From: Lysinibacillus sphaericus
Lineage (GTDB): Bacteria > Bacillota > Bacilli > Bacillales_A > Planococcaceae
DNA: 64,000 bases
NCBI RefSeq assembly: GCF_001629735.1
Contig: NZ_CP015224.1
Coordinates: 3,720,001 to 3,784,000 of the forward strand
Direction: 5' to 3'
Below are positions 8,332 through 16,565 of the stretch, one piece after another. The notes beneath the pieces are model-generated. The model saw only the letters and a list, made by a program, of their open reading frames with translations. It searched no databases and was not told where the DNA came from. A program made the position numbers and the translations under genes. Within the stretch, counting starts at the first letter, position 1. Every line of letters begins with the position of its first letter.

Positions 8332-9093
8332 TTATATATAGAACGTATAGTCTTCTGGAATGACACGTTTTAAAAATCTCTTCGTCCGTTCCTCTTTCGG
8401 GCTAACAAAAATATCATGAGGGCTACCTTCCTCTACGACAACGCCTCCGTCCATGAAAATCACACGATTTGCTACATCTTTTGCAAAACCCATTTCATGC
8501 GTCACCACAAGCATTGTTGTCCCCTCAGCTGCAATATTTTTCATGACCTGTAGGACCTCACCGACTAATTCAGGGTCAAGTGCAGACGTTGGTTCATCGA
8601 ATAAAATAATATCCGGATTCAACGCTACCGCCCGCGCAATCCCTACCCGTTGTTGCTGACCTCCGGATAACTGACTTGGATATGCGTCATATTTTTCAGA
8701 TAAGCCTACTTTATCAAGAGCCTTTTTGCCAATTTCTACTGCCTCTGCCTTAGGAACTTTCCGTCCAATAATTAGTCCCTCTGTGACATTTTCTAATGCT
8801 GTTTTATTCGTGAAAAGATTATAATTTTGGAAAACAAATGCTACACGCTGGCGAATTGCATGTACGTCTTTTTTCTTTACATGTTGAAAATCCACTTCAA
8901 TGTCTCCAAATGTCGCATGTCCTTGATCTGCTTTCTCTAAAAAATTGATACAACGTAATAATGTTGTTTTTCCTGAGCCACTAGGACCTAGAATAACGAC
9001 TACATCACCTTGATCAATAGCTAAATCTACACCCTTTAGAATTTCATTTTCACCAAATGATTTATGAATATTTTTAATTTCTAACATGCTCAT
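8332..9093 (-). CDS. Polar amino acid (cystine-type) ABC transporter, ATP-binding subunit
   Basis: The 253-residue ATPase energises amino acid import from the cytoplasmic face. Walker A is GPSGSGKTT near residue 37, the signature is [14 protein letters not shown] near 143, Walker B is [13 protein letters not shown] near 163, and the switch histidine is in VVTHEMG. It resembles GlnQ/TcyN proteins. It is the last gene of the five-gene operon and lies 7 bp after the second permease. Two ATGs two codons apart (9093 and 9087) share one AAGGGGTGA site, and the second has the more usual spacing. Similarity to TcyN and the company of a sulfur-type flavoprotein suggest a sulfur-containing amino acid as substrate. 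Confidence 0.9.
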   Translation of the reverse strand: MSMLEIKNIHKSFGENEILKGVDLAIDQGDVVVILGPSGSGKTTLLRCINFLEKADQGHATFGDIEVDFQHVKKKDVHAIRQRVAFVFQNYNLFTNKTALENVTEGLIIGRKVPKAEAVEIGKKALDKVGLSEKYDAYPSQLSGGQQQRVGIARAVALNPDIILFDEPTSALDPELVGEVLQVMKNIAAEGTTMLVVTHEMGFAKDVANRVIFMDGGVVVEEGSPHDIFVSPKEERTKRFLKRVIPEDYTFYI

Positions 9094-9100
9094 TCACCCC

Positions 9101-9802
9101 TTAGGCATTTGCCGCTTTATATTTGCTTAAATATTTTTCATATCGCTTGAACAAGTATTCGACGGTGCTACATAAAATTAAATACACAATAAAGATATCA
9201 AGATAGGCTTCCACGTAATTGTAGCCGACATTTGCAGCAACCTTTGCCTTCAGTGTGATTTCAGGTAAAGACATTGCGTACCCTAAGGAAGTTGCTTTAA
9301 TCAAATTGACTGTCGCTGTACATATATTCGGTAGCGCAACAACTAATGCTTGAGGAATAATGATTCGGGTATACGCTTGGAATGTTGTCAAACCTATTGA
9401 ATATGCTGCCTCCAGTTGTCCCTTTTCAATGGTACTTAACGCAGAACGAAATACTTCTATTAATATGGCTGTTGAACTAAATGCGAACACGATAAATGCA
9501 TACCAGATTGGATTGATTTTATATATATCATACGTAATATGATATTTTTCAAAAATAACTTTTAGCATAAGCGGAATACTACTATAAATAATAAAAATTT
9601 GTATAATAATAGGTGTTCCTCTCACAAAAGATACATAAATTTTTGCTATATGATGTATAACTGGAATTTTATTTATCCTTGTTAACGCCAGCAAAAATCC
9701 TAGTGGCAGAGCAATGAGCAAAGCTACAACTGTGACAAGGAGTGCGATGGGAACACCTGATAATGCAACAAAAAATGTTTCAAATAAAAATTGATAATTC
9801 AT
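9101..9802 (-). CDS. Amino acid ABC transporter permease (TcyM-like)
   Basis: The 233-residue permease has five or so membrane helices. The conserved cytoplasmic EAA loop, here EAAYSIGLTTFQAYTRIIIPQALVVALPN near residues 133-160, docks on the ATPase. It belongs to the HisM/GlnP class in which two related permeases form a heterodimer, and its partner is the gene just upstream. The start ATG follows AAGGAGGCG. The FVRGTPIIIQ motif is typical of polar amino acid uptake systems. Confidence 0.9.
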   Translation of the reverse strand: MNYQFLFETFFVALSGVPIALLVTVVALLIALPLGFLLALTRINKIPVIHHIAKIYVSFVRGTPIIIQIFIIYSSIPLMLKVIFEKYHITYDIYKINPIWYAFIVFAFSSTAILIEVFRSALSTIEKGQLEAAYSIGLTTFQAYTRIIIPQALVVALPNICTATVNLIKATSLGYAMSLPEITLKAKVAANVGYNYVEAYLDIFIVYLILCSTVEYLFKRYEKYLSKYKAANA

Positions 9803-9814
9803 GGTTACGCCTCC

Positions 9815-10522
9815 TTACGTTGTTTCTAAGGTCTTTTTACCCCTACCAAATACCTTTTCTAATATAGAAAATATTTTTTCAATAATAATAGATAGTACCC
9901 AATAAATAATAGCCAAGGCAATATAAATCTCTAAGGCATGAGCATTAATATTACTAGCTATAATTAAATTGGCCTTCCCCACAATATCAATTAATCCGAT
10001 TGTATAGGCCAAGGCACCTTCCTGTAATAAAGCAATCATGCCATTTCCAAAGTTCGGTAATGCAACGACAAGCGCCTGTGGGAAAATGATTCTTCGGTAA
10101 GCTTGTATAGGTGTTAACCCTACACTAACAGCTGCTTCAAACTGCCCTTTTGGAATGGCTAAATAAGCCGATCGCATCACCTCTGACATAATTGCTGCAA
10201 ATTGTAATGTGAATGTTACTACCACGAAAATAGCCGTTTCAATGGAATGGAGATTGAGACCAAAGTTTTCAGCTAATGCTGGTACACCATAATAAACAAG
10301 GAATAATAAAACAATGGATGGTGTACATCGCATAATTGTTGTATACAGGTTCGCTAATTTTCGTAATAGCTTAACAGAAGAGAGCTTAGCGGCTGCTAGT
10401 AATAAGCCAAATATTGTGCCTAAGACAATAGAGGACCCTGCAACTAAAAACGTGATTTTTAAAAACGGTAATAAGACGGGGATCGCGCTCCAAATATAGG
10501 TCGCGTCAAAGTATTTATCCAT
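9815..10522 (-). CDS. Amino acid ABC transporter permease (TcyL-like)
   Basis: The 235-residue permease is a paralogue of the following gene, with the same EAA loop (EAAVSVGLTPIQAYRRIIFP) and the related TIMRCTPSIVLLF motif. I place the start at the internal ATG 10522 (sequence MDKYFDATYIW) behind GGTGAGG; the longer frame adds 18 residues of unlikely N-terminus. The two permeases probably form the heterodimeric channel of the importer encoded by this operon. Confidence 0.88.
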   Translation of the reverse strand: MDKYFDATYIWSAIPVLLPFLKITFLVAGSSIVLGTIFGLLLAAAKLSSVKLLRKLANLYTTIMRCTPSIVLLFLVYYGVPALAENFGLNLHSIETAIFVVVTFTLQFAAIMSEVMRSAYLAIPKGQFEAAVSVGLTPIQAYRRIIFPQALVVALPNFGNGMIALLQEGALAYTIGLIDIVGKANLIIASNINAHALEIYIALAIIYWVLSIIIEKIFSILEKVFGRGKKTLETT

Positions 10523-10606
10523 TTCCTCACCAACTTTTTTTTTATGAATAAAGACTGCTGAGCGTGCCAGCCTCAACAGCCTTAATAATGGTCAATATGC
10601 ATTAAA

Positions 10607-11470
10607 TTAACGATTAACAGATTCCAACACTTCAAATAAATCACGGCCATAGAATTTCGTGCTCAATTCGTTTGTTTTCTTCTGTTCTTTAATTTGAGCG
10701 ATGGCTTTATCGTAGGCATCAGCAAATTCTTGTTCTTTTTTATTGAAAAGAGGCCACGTTTTAATAACAGAAAACTCATTATAGACTACTTCATCTTTCA
10801 AGTTATTATATGGTCCATCTTCTGCAAGTACTTGCTGTTTAAAAGGCCCCTCAATCATCACGCCACCATCGACGCGCCCTTCATTTACCCACTGCACAAC
10901 GTCAACCGTAAATGCGTCACCAGCTTGAAGTTTTACTTTATTGTCAGGGTTGGCAGTATTATACTCATCAATAATTGTGTATTGCGCGTTATTAGCTGCA
11001 ATAGGTGCCAACGAATAGCCCTTTTTCGCAAAATCAGCTAACGTCTTTATCCCTTCATCTTCTTTACGTAATACTAGTCCTGCACTACTTAATCCCAAAA
11101 ATTCCTTTGGGAAAATAAATTTCTCTGTGCGTTCCTGTGTAAAGAATGCGTTTTTCACCCCAACTTGATATTTTCCTTGCTCTACACCAATTAATAAATC
11201 ATCACTTGTCGTTCCTACATATTCAAATTTATAGTCAGGTAATAATTCATCTACTAATTTCATTACCTCTACGTCATAACCTGTTGGATTTCCATTATCA
11301 TCTATATAACTAATAGGCTTTGAGGCCTGATCGTAGGCAACTTTGACTGTACGAACTTTGCCACCATCATCTGCATTCTTATCAGCTGATTCTCCAGAAT
11401 TACAGCCCGCTAAAAGTGCGATAGAAGCTAATCCAATCATGGCAAATTGTAATATCTTATTCTTCTTCAT
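10607..11470 (-). CDS. Amino acid ABC transporter substrate-binding lipoprotein (TcyJ/TcyK-like)
   Basis: The 287-residue family 3 solute-binding protein starts with a lysine-rich signal peptide and lipobox LLAGC (lipidated Cys near 23). It is therefore anchored on the outer face of the membrane and presents substrate to the two permeases. The body shows the usual bilobed pattern, with YDQASKPISYIDDNGNPTGYDVEVM early and VGVKNAFFTQERTEKFIFP in the first lobe. It lies 31 bp after the flavoprotein gene and has its own ribosome site. B. subtilis has two such proteins (TcyJ and TcyK) in its cystine operon; here there is one. Confidence 0.88.
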   Translation of the reverse strand: MKKNKILQFAMIGLASIALLAGCNSGESADKNADDGGKVRTVKVAYDQASKPISYIDDNGNPTGYDVEVMKLVDELLPDYKFEYVGTTSDDLLIGVEQGKYQVGVKNAFFTQERTEKFIFPKEFLGLSSAGLVLRKEDEGIKTLADFAKKGYSLAPIAANNAQYTIIDEYNTANPDNKVKLQAGDAFTVDVVQWVNEGRVDGGVMIEGPFKQQVLAEDGPYNNLKDEVVYNEFSVIKTWPLFNKKEQEFADAYDKAIAQIKEQKKTNELSTKFYGRDLFEVLESVNR

Positions 11471-11501
11471 TTAACATTTCTCCTTATTATCCACATTATT
11501 A

Positions 11502-12668
11502 TTAATGGTCATTTAATTTCTGCTGTTCAATAGCAGCCGTTGCTAATTTAATTATGGTCATATCATCCATTGGCGGATTATGAAGCCCTGCACGTACATT
11601 TCGATAATAGCGCTGTAGCGGGTTTGACAATTGTAAGCTTTTCGCCCCGACTACACGCATCGCCTTATCAACAATGTCAATTGCGATATTCGTTACGGTA
11701 TGTTTAGCAACAGCCATTTCATTTGTTAAAATGACGCGTCTTGCTGGATCATCGTATGCCTCAGCTACCCCATATAAAACAAAGCGTGCTTGATGAAGCT
11801 TCAACTCTATGTCCCCTAAAAGCTGTTGTACATTCGGTAATGTACTAATTGGAGCATTCAAGCTATTAGGTTGATGATGATTGGCAAAATGTACAGCATA
11901 GTCACGGGCAGCTTGTGCAATGCCTAGGTATGTGGCTGGTATATGTAATATCCAGCCATTTATCTTACCGCCACTAGGATGACTTGGTAATTCGACTAAA
12001 TGCTCTTTAGCCACAACGACATCTTTTAATACAAGATCATGGCTGCTAGTGCCTCGCATTGCAGACATTTCCCAATTCTCTTCAATCGTTAATCCTATTG
12101 AATCTTTATGGATGAGGAAGAAACCAATTTGTTGCTTTTCTTCAATCCAAGCAGAAGTGAGGAAATAATCTAACACTGGAGAAGCTGTTGTAAAAATTTT
12201 GCGTCCATTTATGCGCCATCCGTCTTTTATAGAAACAGCATTTGTTCCTGGTTTTCCCCCACGTGTTGGGCTCCCAGTTGCTGCTTCACTTACAGCCCTA
12301 TTAATCATGGCGCCTTTCTTTATTTCCTCCGAGAATGCCGTTAATACATCCTTTTTCCATAATTTAGTATCATATATCTCGCCAACAACACCCAATGTCC
12401 ATCCGAGGGAGAGCGAGGCATTCTCGTCATAGCTTGCTAATGTTTCTTGTACAAGTACCATGTCATAGACTGATAGGCCCTCTCCTCCATATTGTTTCGG
12501 TAAAGTAAGCTGCGGATAACCAATTTCCTTGAGTAGTCGATGCGCTTCGAACGGGAAACGAGATTGTTCATCTACCTCAGCTGCCTCAGCCTTAATAGGA
12601 TTTGAGGTGGCTTCTAACTTATCTAACCAAAATCGTTGTTGCTCCGTTTTAACAAATAAATTCTTCAA
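11502..12668 (-). CDS. Acyl-CoA dehydrogenase-like flavoprotein (YdbM/SfnB/DszC-type)
   Basis: The 388-residue protein has the acyl-CoA dehydrogenase fold, with an N-terminal helical domain (YGGEGLSVYDMVLVQETL near residue 60), a central beta domain (about 125-230) and a C-terminal four-helix domain. Many relatives in sulfur operons are FMN/FAD-dependent monooxygenases or desulfurising enzymes (SfnB, DszC). B. subtilis YdbM, a CymR-controlled protein, is another relative. I do not see a clear catalytic glutamate of true acyl-CoA dehydrogenases, so an oxygenase role in sulfur scavenging fits better. Translation starts at TTG 12668 behind AAGGAG. It heads the operon with the ABC importer, downstream of a promoter and leader hairpin. 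Confidence 0.75.
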   Translation of the reverse strand: MKNLFVKTEQQRFWLDKLEATSNPIKAEAAEVDEQSRFPFEAHRLLKEIGYPQLTLPKQYGGEGLSVYDMVLVQETLASYDENASLSLGWTLGVVGEIYDTKLWKKDVLTAFSEEIKKGAMINRAVSEAATGSPTRGGKPGTNAVSIKDGWRINGRKIFTTASPVLDYFLTSAWIEEKQQIGFFLIHKDSIGLTIEENWEMSAMRGTSSHDLVLKDVVVAKEHLVELPSHPSGGKINGWILHIPATYLGIAQAARDYAVHFANHHQPNSLNAPISTLPNVQQLLGDIELKLHQARFVLYGVAEAYDDPARRVILTNEMAVAKHTVTNIAIDIVDKAMRVVGAKSLQLSNPLQRYYRNVRAGLHNPPMDDMTIIKLATAAIEQQKLNDH

Positions 12669-12725
12669 AAAATCTCCTTCTTCCCAATATATATAAATCT
12701 TATATATTTACTAAGAATTAATAAT

Positions 12726-12760
12726 AAAAAAAATCCCGCGCTACAAATTTGTAGTGAGAT
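12726..12760 (-). terminator. Leader hairpin with T-tract (possible attenuator)
   Basis: Between the promoter at 12798-12826 and the flavoprotein start, the minus strand has CTACAAATTTGTAG, an imperfect outer stem (CTC with GGG), then eight T residues. It could end transcription about 60 nt into the leader, so the operon may be controlled by attenuation. The core stem is only about five base pairs around an AATT loop, hence modest confidence. Confidence 0.4.
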
Positions 12761-12797
12761 AGCATCTGGTACTGAATTTTCTGATACGTTGACATTT

Positions 12798-12826
12798 ATA
12801 TTACTTTTCACCTTTAAAAATGTCAA
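12798..12826 (-). promoter_or_regulatory. Sigma-A promoter of the flavoprotein-ABC operon
   Basis: On the minus strand a consensus -35 TTGACA (12826-12821) is separated by exactly 17 bp from -10 TAATAT (12803-12798). Transcription would begin near 12790, leaving a leader of about 120 nt before the TTG start. Confidence 0.75.
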
Positions 12827-12937
12827 TGGGTTAAATTTAAGTTTTTTTGTCTGTTTAATATGATTTAGACCTCTTCGAATTTTTATGCACCAAGCTTTTT
12901 TTACAACATATGCTAAGACTATGAAAGAGGTGTATAT

Positions 12938-13684
12938 ATGACTAATAACATAAATTCTTCGCAAGGGGCAGGCTACGCATCCCATTTAGCACCACAGGTT
13001 ATTCAAACTAAATTTGGAGATATTAATGGGGATGGCTTCTTTGAAACGATTTTTTTAATGGGGACTCAAAAGACTGGTAGCCCTTTATGGGAAAACCTAA
13101 CCTTAACCATTTTTTATGGGCAAACAGGGCGAATTGAACAAATCCCGCTAAAAGAAAATGTGGGTTATAACCCAACCATTTTTCTAGGAGATTTTACTGG
13201 TAATCATATAGAAGATATTTTGGTTATTTCTGATACAGGAGGTAGCGGAGGAATTATTAACGGGGAAATATTCTCCTCTACCAATAATCAAGTACACTCC
13301 ATTTTTGACACAGAATCATTTAATAATAAGCTCCACTATACTGTCAATTATGCCAACAACTATAAGGCAATTGTTCAAAGTAAGACACCTGCAAAAAAAT
13401 ATATAATTGATCTACACTATAAAGGGCCTGAATATTTAGCAGAAATCTATCATCCGGATGGAACATTAAAGCAACCGATTGAGGGTTGGGTTGACCCCAT
13501 TAGCGGATTATATCCTGTTGATTATGATCGGGATGGGACATATGAAATTTTAGCTTATCAAGAGATTGCAGGTAGGTACCATGCAGATGGCTTAGGGTAT
13601 GTGGAAAATATTTTAAAATGGGATGGCCATGAATTTGTAGTAGATCGACAAACAGTTAGTATTTTCGGAGAAGATTTAGCATAG
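12938..13684 (+). CDS. VCBS/FG-GAP repeat-like protein of unknown function
   Basis: The 248-residue protein has no signal peptide or membrane segment. It contains calcium-loop-like motifs spaced as in VCBS/FG-GAP beta-propeller repeats: DINGDGFFE near residue 28, DFTGNHIED near 90 and DYDRDGTYE near 196. A glycine-rich DTGGSGG lies in the middle. Related proteins occur in many Bacillaceae as uncharacterised, possibly spore- or surface-associated proteins. The start has a good site (AAAGAGGTG). It is transcribed alone, divergent from the flavoprotein operon, and closed by a bidirectional terminator shared with the VOC gene. Confidence 0.7.
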   Translation: MTNNINSSQGAGYASHLAPQVIQTKFGDINGDGFFETIFLMGTQKTGSPLWENLTLTIFYGQTGRIEQIPLKENVGYNPTIFLGDFTGNHIEDILVISDTGGSGGIINGEIFSSTNNQVHSIFDTESFNNKLHYTVNYANNYKAIVQSKTPAKKYIIDLHYKGPEYLAEIYHPDGTLKQPIEGWVDPISGLYPVDYDRDGTYEILAYQEIAGRYHADGLGYVENILKWDGHEFVVDRQTVSIFGEDLA

Positions 13685-13723
13685 AGGACTAACTAACATT
13701 TATATAAGAAGAAACCAAACAAG

Positions 13724-13768
13724 AATCTGCTTATTTTTAATTAATTCACAACAAAAATAAGCAGATTT
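13724..13768. terminator. Bidirectional terminator
   Basis: A 15-bp stem (AATCTGCTTATTTTT with AAAAATAAGCAGATT) lies between the convergent VCBS-like and VOC genes, with A/T tracts built into the arms on both strands. Confidence 0.8.
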
Positions 13769-13780
13769 CCTCATTTATTA

Positions 13781-14155
13781 TTATTTTTCAACTAATGCAA
13801 AGTAATTGTTTTCTGGATCCGCAAAATTAAAGACTCTACCCATCGGCATCATGACTAAATCGCCCACCTTAATGCCCTTTGCCTGAAAATCCTGGTACAT
13901 CTCTTCAATTTGGTCAGCGTAAAACATAATAGAGGGTGTTCCCAAATTTAATTCTGGCTGCATTTTAGCAATGATTTCTTTATTGTGTAGCACAAAGGAT
14001 GTTTGAGCTTCCCTCGCTGGTGCAATTTCAATCCAACGCATTCCAGCCTCCTCCTGCTCATTTATAATAATAAATCCTACTTTTTCTGTCCAAAATTTAA
14101 CTGCAGCATCTTGGTCGTTAACATATAACATGACTTGTCCAATTTGATGAATCAT
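13781..14155 (-). CDS. VOC family protein (glyoxalase/bleomycin-resistance fold)
   Basis: This 124-residue single-copy VOC protein has paired beta-alpha-beta-beta-beta modules, opening with IGQVMLYVNDQDAAVKFWTEKVGF and closing with GRVFNFADPENNYFALVEK. The final glutamate and the early histidine (HQIGQ) are plausible metal ligands. Such proteins act as small dioxygenases, lyases or drug-binding proteins; nothing here fixes the substrate. The start has GGAGGGAG upstream. It is monocistronic. Confidence 0.8.
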   Translation of the reverse strand: MIHQIGQVMLYVNDQDAAVKFWTEKVGFIIINEQEEAGMRWIEIAPAREAQTSFVLHNKEIIAKMQPELNLGTPSIMFYADQIEEMYQDFQAKGIKVGDLVMMPMGRVFNFADPENNYFALVEK

Positions 14156-14360
14156 GACTTTACTCCCTCCTCATTTATGCATTAGTATACAACAAAACAA
14201 GGCATTATATAGCTTCTAACGAATTTGTTTAGCGAAATTTCTAAAAATTGATAATAATATCTATTAGGGCTTACCTTTTACTTTATTTCTGTTAGAATGA
14301 GAATTATTTACCTTATAGGGAAAAGTATAGAATAAAAAATATTATGTGAGGATAATACAA

Positions 14361-16310
14361 GTGAAACAACTAAGTGTAAGAAAAAAGCTTATATTTTCGT
14401 TTTTAGCAATGCTTCTCATTCCAACACTCTTAATTGGAATAGTGTCGTACCAAAGCGCTGAAAAGCAAATTTCTGAAGAACAGCAGGCTAGTGCAGCTGA
14501 AAGCGTACGCATACTTAATACTAATATTACGAACACGATTGAACCAAAATTAAAAGATGTACAATATTTCTCAAAAAAGTTCAATGAATCTTATTTGCAG
14601 GAAAATAAAATTCCTGAGCTTAAATCACTGCTACAGGAATATGTTAATATGCATCCTGAAGTAGAGCTTATTTATTTGGGAACTGCAGATGGCAGACTAC
14701 TGGATGAGCCTGCTCAAGTGTATGCTGAAGACTTTGACCCTCGTACAAGACCCTGGTATAAGCAGGCTTTAGAAAATAATGGCCAAGTCTCAATAACGGC
14801 ACCTTATGTTACAAAATCTACAGATGACATTGTCATTACCATCACTCAAGCTTTACCGGATGGTTCAGGGGTAATAGGAATAGATTTAAATATTTCTACA
14901 ATAAGTGACATTACCAATGAAATACGCATCGGCGAAACGGGCTACGCCTCTCTTTTAGATAACAATAAAATCTATATTGCTCAGCCTGAGAAGGAAAGTG
15001 GGACTGAGGCAACAGAAAACTATATCGCAAAAGTTTATGAGCAACCAAGCGGGACGATTATTGAAAGAGATCGTCATTTACAGTTTGTCACTAATGAACT
15101 TACAGGTTGGAAGGTTATTGGTACAATGTTTACCGCAGAAGCCGCAAAGGCGGCTGCCTCCACATTAAATATCAACTTAATGATCATTGTTGTCTCCATT
15201 TTAGTTGGTGTAATCTTCATGCTCTTGATGATTAAATCTGTTGTCAATCCAATAAATAAGCTGAAACATAGCGCGTTAAAAATTAGCGAAGGTGATTTAA
15301 CTGAGTTTATAGACATTCATTCCAAGGATGAAATTGGACAACTTGGAGAAGCCTTTATCTCTATGAAGGTGAGCTTAAAAAAACTGATTCGCAACGTTGA
15401 CCAAAGCTCGCAGCATGTCCAAACATCAGCTCAAGATTTATCTGCTAATGCTGAGCAAAATATTGCTGCCTCTGAGCAGGTTGCTGACGCTGTACAGCAG
15501 ATGGCTATCAGTACAGAGAAGCAGACTACTGCTATTGACCAAAATGCTATGTCAGTGGAGGAAATTGCTAAAGGAGTTGTGGAAGTTGCAGATAGCTCTA
15601 TGCAGGTATCTGATCTTTCTAGCCACGCTATCCAATTGGCAGAGGAAGGCGGTCAGGCGGTAGAACAAACTGTTAAGCAGATGAACTCGATTCATGAGTC
15701 TGTTACACAATCCGATACAATGATTAAAACTCTTTATGATCGCACAAAAGAAATTGGCTCCATTTTGGAAATGATTAGTGCGATTTCAGACCAAACAAAT
15801 TTACTTGCCCTGAACGCCGCTATAGAGGCAGCAAGAGCAGGAGAACATGGAAAAGGTTTTGCCGTAGTGGCTGATGAAGTTCGAAAATTAGCAGAGCAAT
15901 CACATCACTCAGCAGAACAAATTTCTGCACTCATTACAACTATTCAGCAAGATACAGCTAAATCTGTACAAACAATGGTAAAAGCTTCTGCAGATGTCCA
16001 AGATGGCTTACAACTAACGGAGGAAACGAATAAAAAGTTTGCGAGTATTATTGCAAGTCTTCGAAACATTGCACCCAAGATGGAGGATATCTCAGCCTCC
16101 TCTCAAGAAATGTCAGCAGTCGTGGAAGAAGTTTCTGCAACAGCCATTGAACTATCAGACCATGCTAAATTAAATGCAGCTTCTACAGAGGAAGTTGCGG
16201 CTTCAACTGAACAAACCCTATCCTCCATGCAGGACATAGCTTCCGCTGCTAAAACGTTACTTGATATGGCGGATGAACTACAGGGTCATGTAAATCGTTT
16301 TCACTATTAA
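14361..16310 (+). CDS. Methyl-accepting chemotaxis protein with dCache domain (copy 1)
   Basis: The 649-residue chemoreceptor starts at GTG 14361 behind GAGG; this gives the same N-terminus and length as the paralogue that follows. The order is cytoplasmic start VKQLSVRKK, first membrane helix, extracellular dCache domain (about 35-275), second membrane helix, HAMP (about 300-355) and a signalling domain with the hairpin tip [20 protein letters not shown] near 485. In the dCache domain, [11 protein letters not shown] and the following APY and GIDLN fit the amino-acid-binding dCache pattern, so an amino acid ligand is likely. A terminator follows. It is one of a tandem pair, about 255 bp apart. 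Confidence 0.92.
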   Translation: MKQLSVRKKLIFSFLAMLLIPTLLIGIVSYQSAEKQISEEQQASAAESVRILNTNITNTIEPKLKDVQYFSKKFNESYLQENKIPELKSLLQEYVNMHPEVELIYLGTADGRLLDEPAQVYAEDFDPRTRPWYKQALENNGQVSITAPYVTKSTDDIVITITQALPDGSGVIGIDLNISTISDITNEIRIGETGYASLLDNNKIYIAQPEKESGTEATENYIAKVYEQPSGTIIERDRHLQFVTNELTGWKVIGTMFTAEAAKAAASTLNINLMIIVVSILVGVIFMLLMIKSVVNPINKLKHSALKISEGDLTEFIDIHSKDEIGQLGEAFISMKVSLKKLIRNVDQSSQHVQTSAQDLSANAEQNIAASEQVADAVQQMAISTEKQTTAIDQNAMSVEEIAKGVVEVADSSMQVSDLSSHAIQLAEEGGQAVEQTVKQMNSIHESVTQSDTMIKTLYDRTKEIGSILEMISAISDQTNLLALNAAIEAARAGEHGKGFAVVADEVRKLAEQSHHSAEQISALITTIQQDTAKSVQTMVKASADVQDGLQLTEETNKKFASIIASLRNIAPKMEDISASSQEMSAVVEEVSATAIELSDHAKLNAASTEEVAASTEQTLSSMQDIASAAKTLLDMADELQGHVNRFHY

Positions 16311-16323
16311 GGTGCTTCATTTT

Positions 16324-16366
16324 AAAATCTGAGTTCAGAACTTCATGGAACTCAGATTTTTCTTTT
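16324..16366 (+). terminator. Terminator after chemoreceptor copy 1
   Basis: A 13-bp stem AAAATCTGAGTTC/GAACTCAGATTTT with an 11-nt loop is followed by TCTTTT. It makes the two tandem receptor genes separate transcription units. Confidence 0.85.
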
Positions 16367-16565
16367 GTAAAGAACTACAAAATAGGACATTTTTCTTTAA
16401 ATATCACCAAAACATAACTTTATTTTCCAGATTTTTCAGAAAATTATGTTGATTATTCTCCCTTTTCCTCTTAGAATCATATTACAACAGGAAAGACTAA
16501 TTAATGATTATTAGACTTCGTCCATTATCTACAAACTTATCATGATATTTAAGGGGGAATAACCT

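Noticed and set aside
12707..12800. Short frame in the flavoprotein operon leader (ATG in the -10 region, about 27 codons) as a regulatory leader peptide
   Set aside because: Its ATG lies upstream of the predicted transcription start, and the internal ATG has no ribosome site; noncoding leader is more likely.
12668..12800. SAM-I (S-box) or T-box riboswitch in the sulfur-type operon leader
   Set aside because: The leader is too short and neither the SAM-I core nor the T-box sequence is present.
12665..12985. 106-codon minus-strand frame spanning the flavoprotein/VCBS intergenic region
   Set aside because: It overlaps a strong promoter, a terminator-like hairpin and the start of the divergent gene; there is no ribosome site.
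14290..14320. Fur-like box (GAATGAGAATTATTT) before the first chemoreceptor
   Set aside because: Only a loose A/T-rich match with no symmetry; far weaker than the site at 60670.
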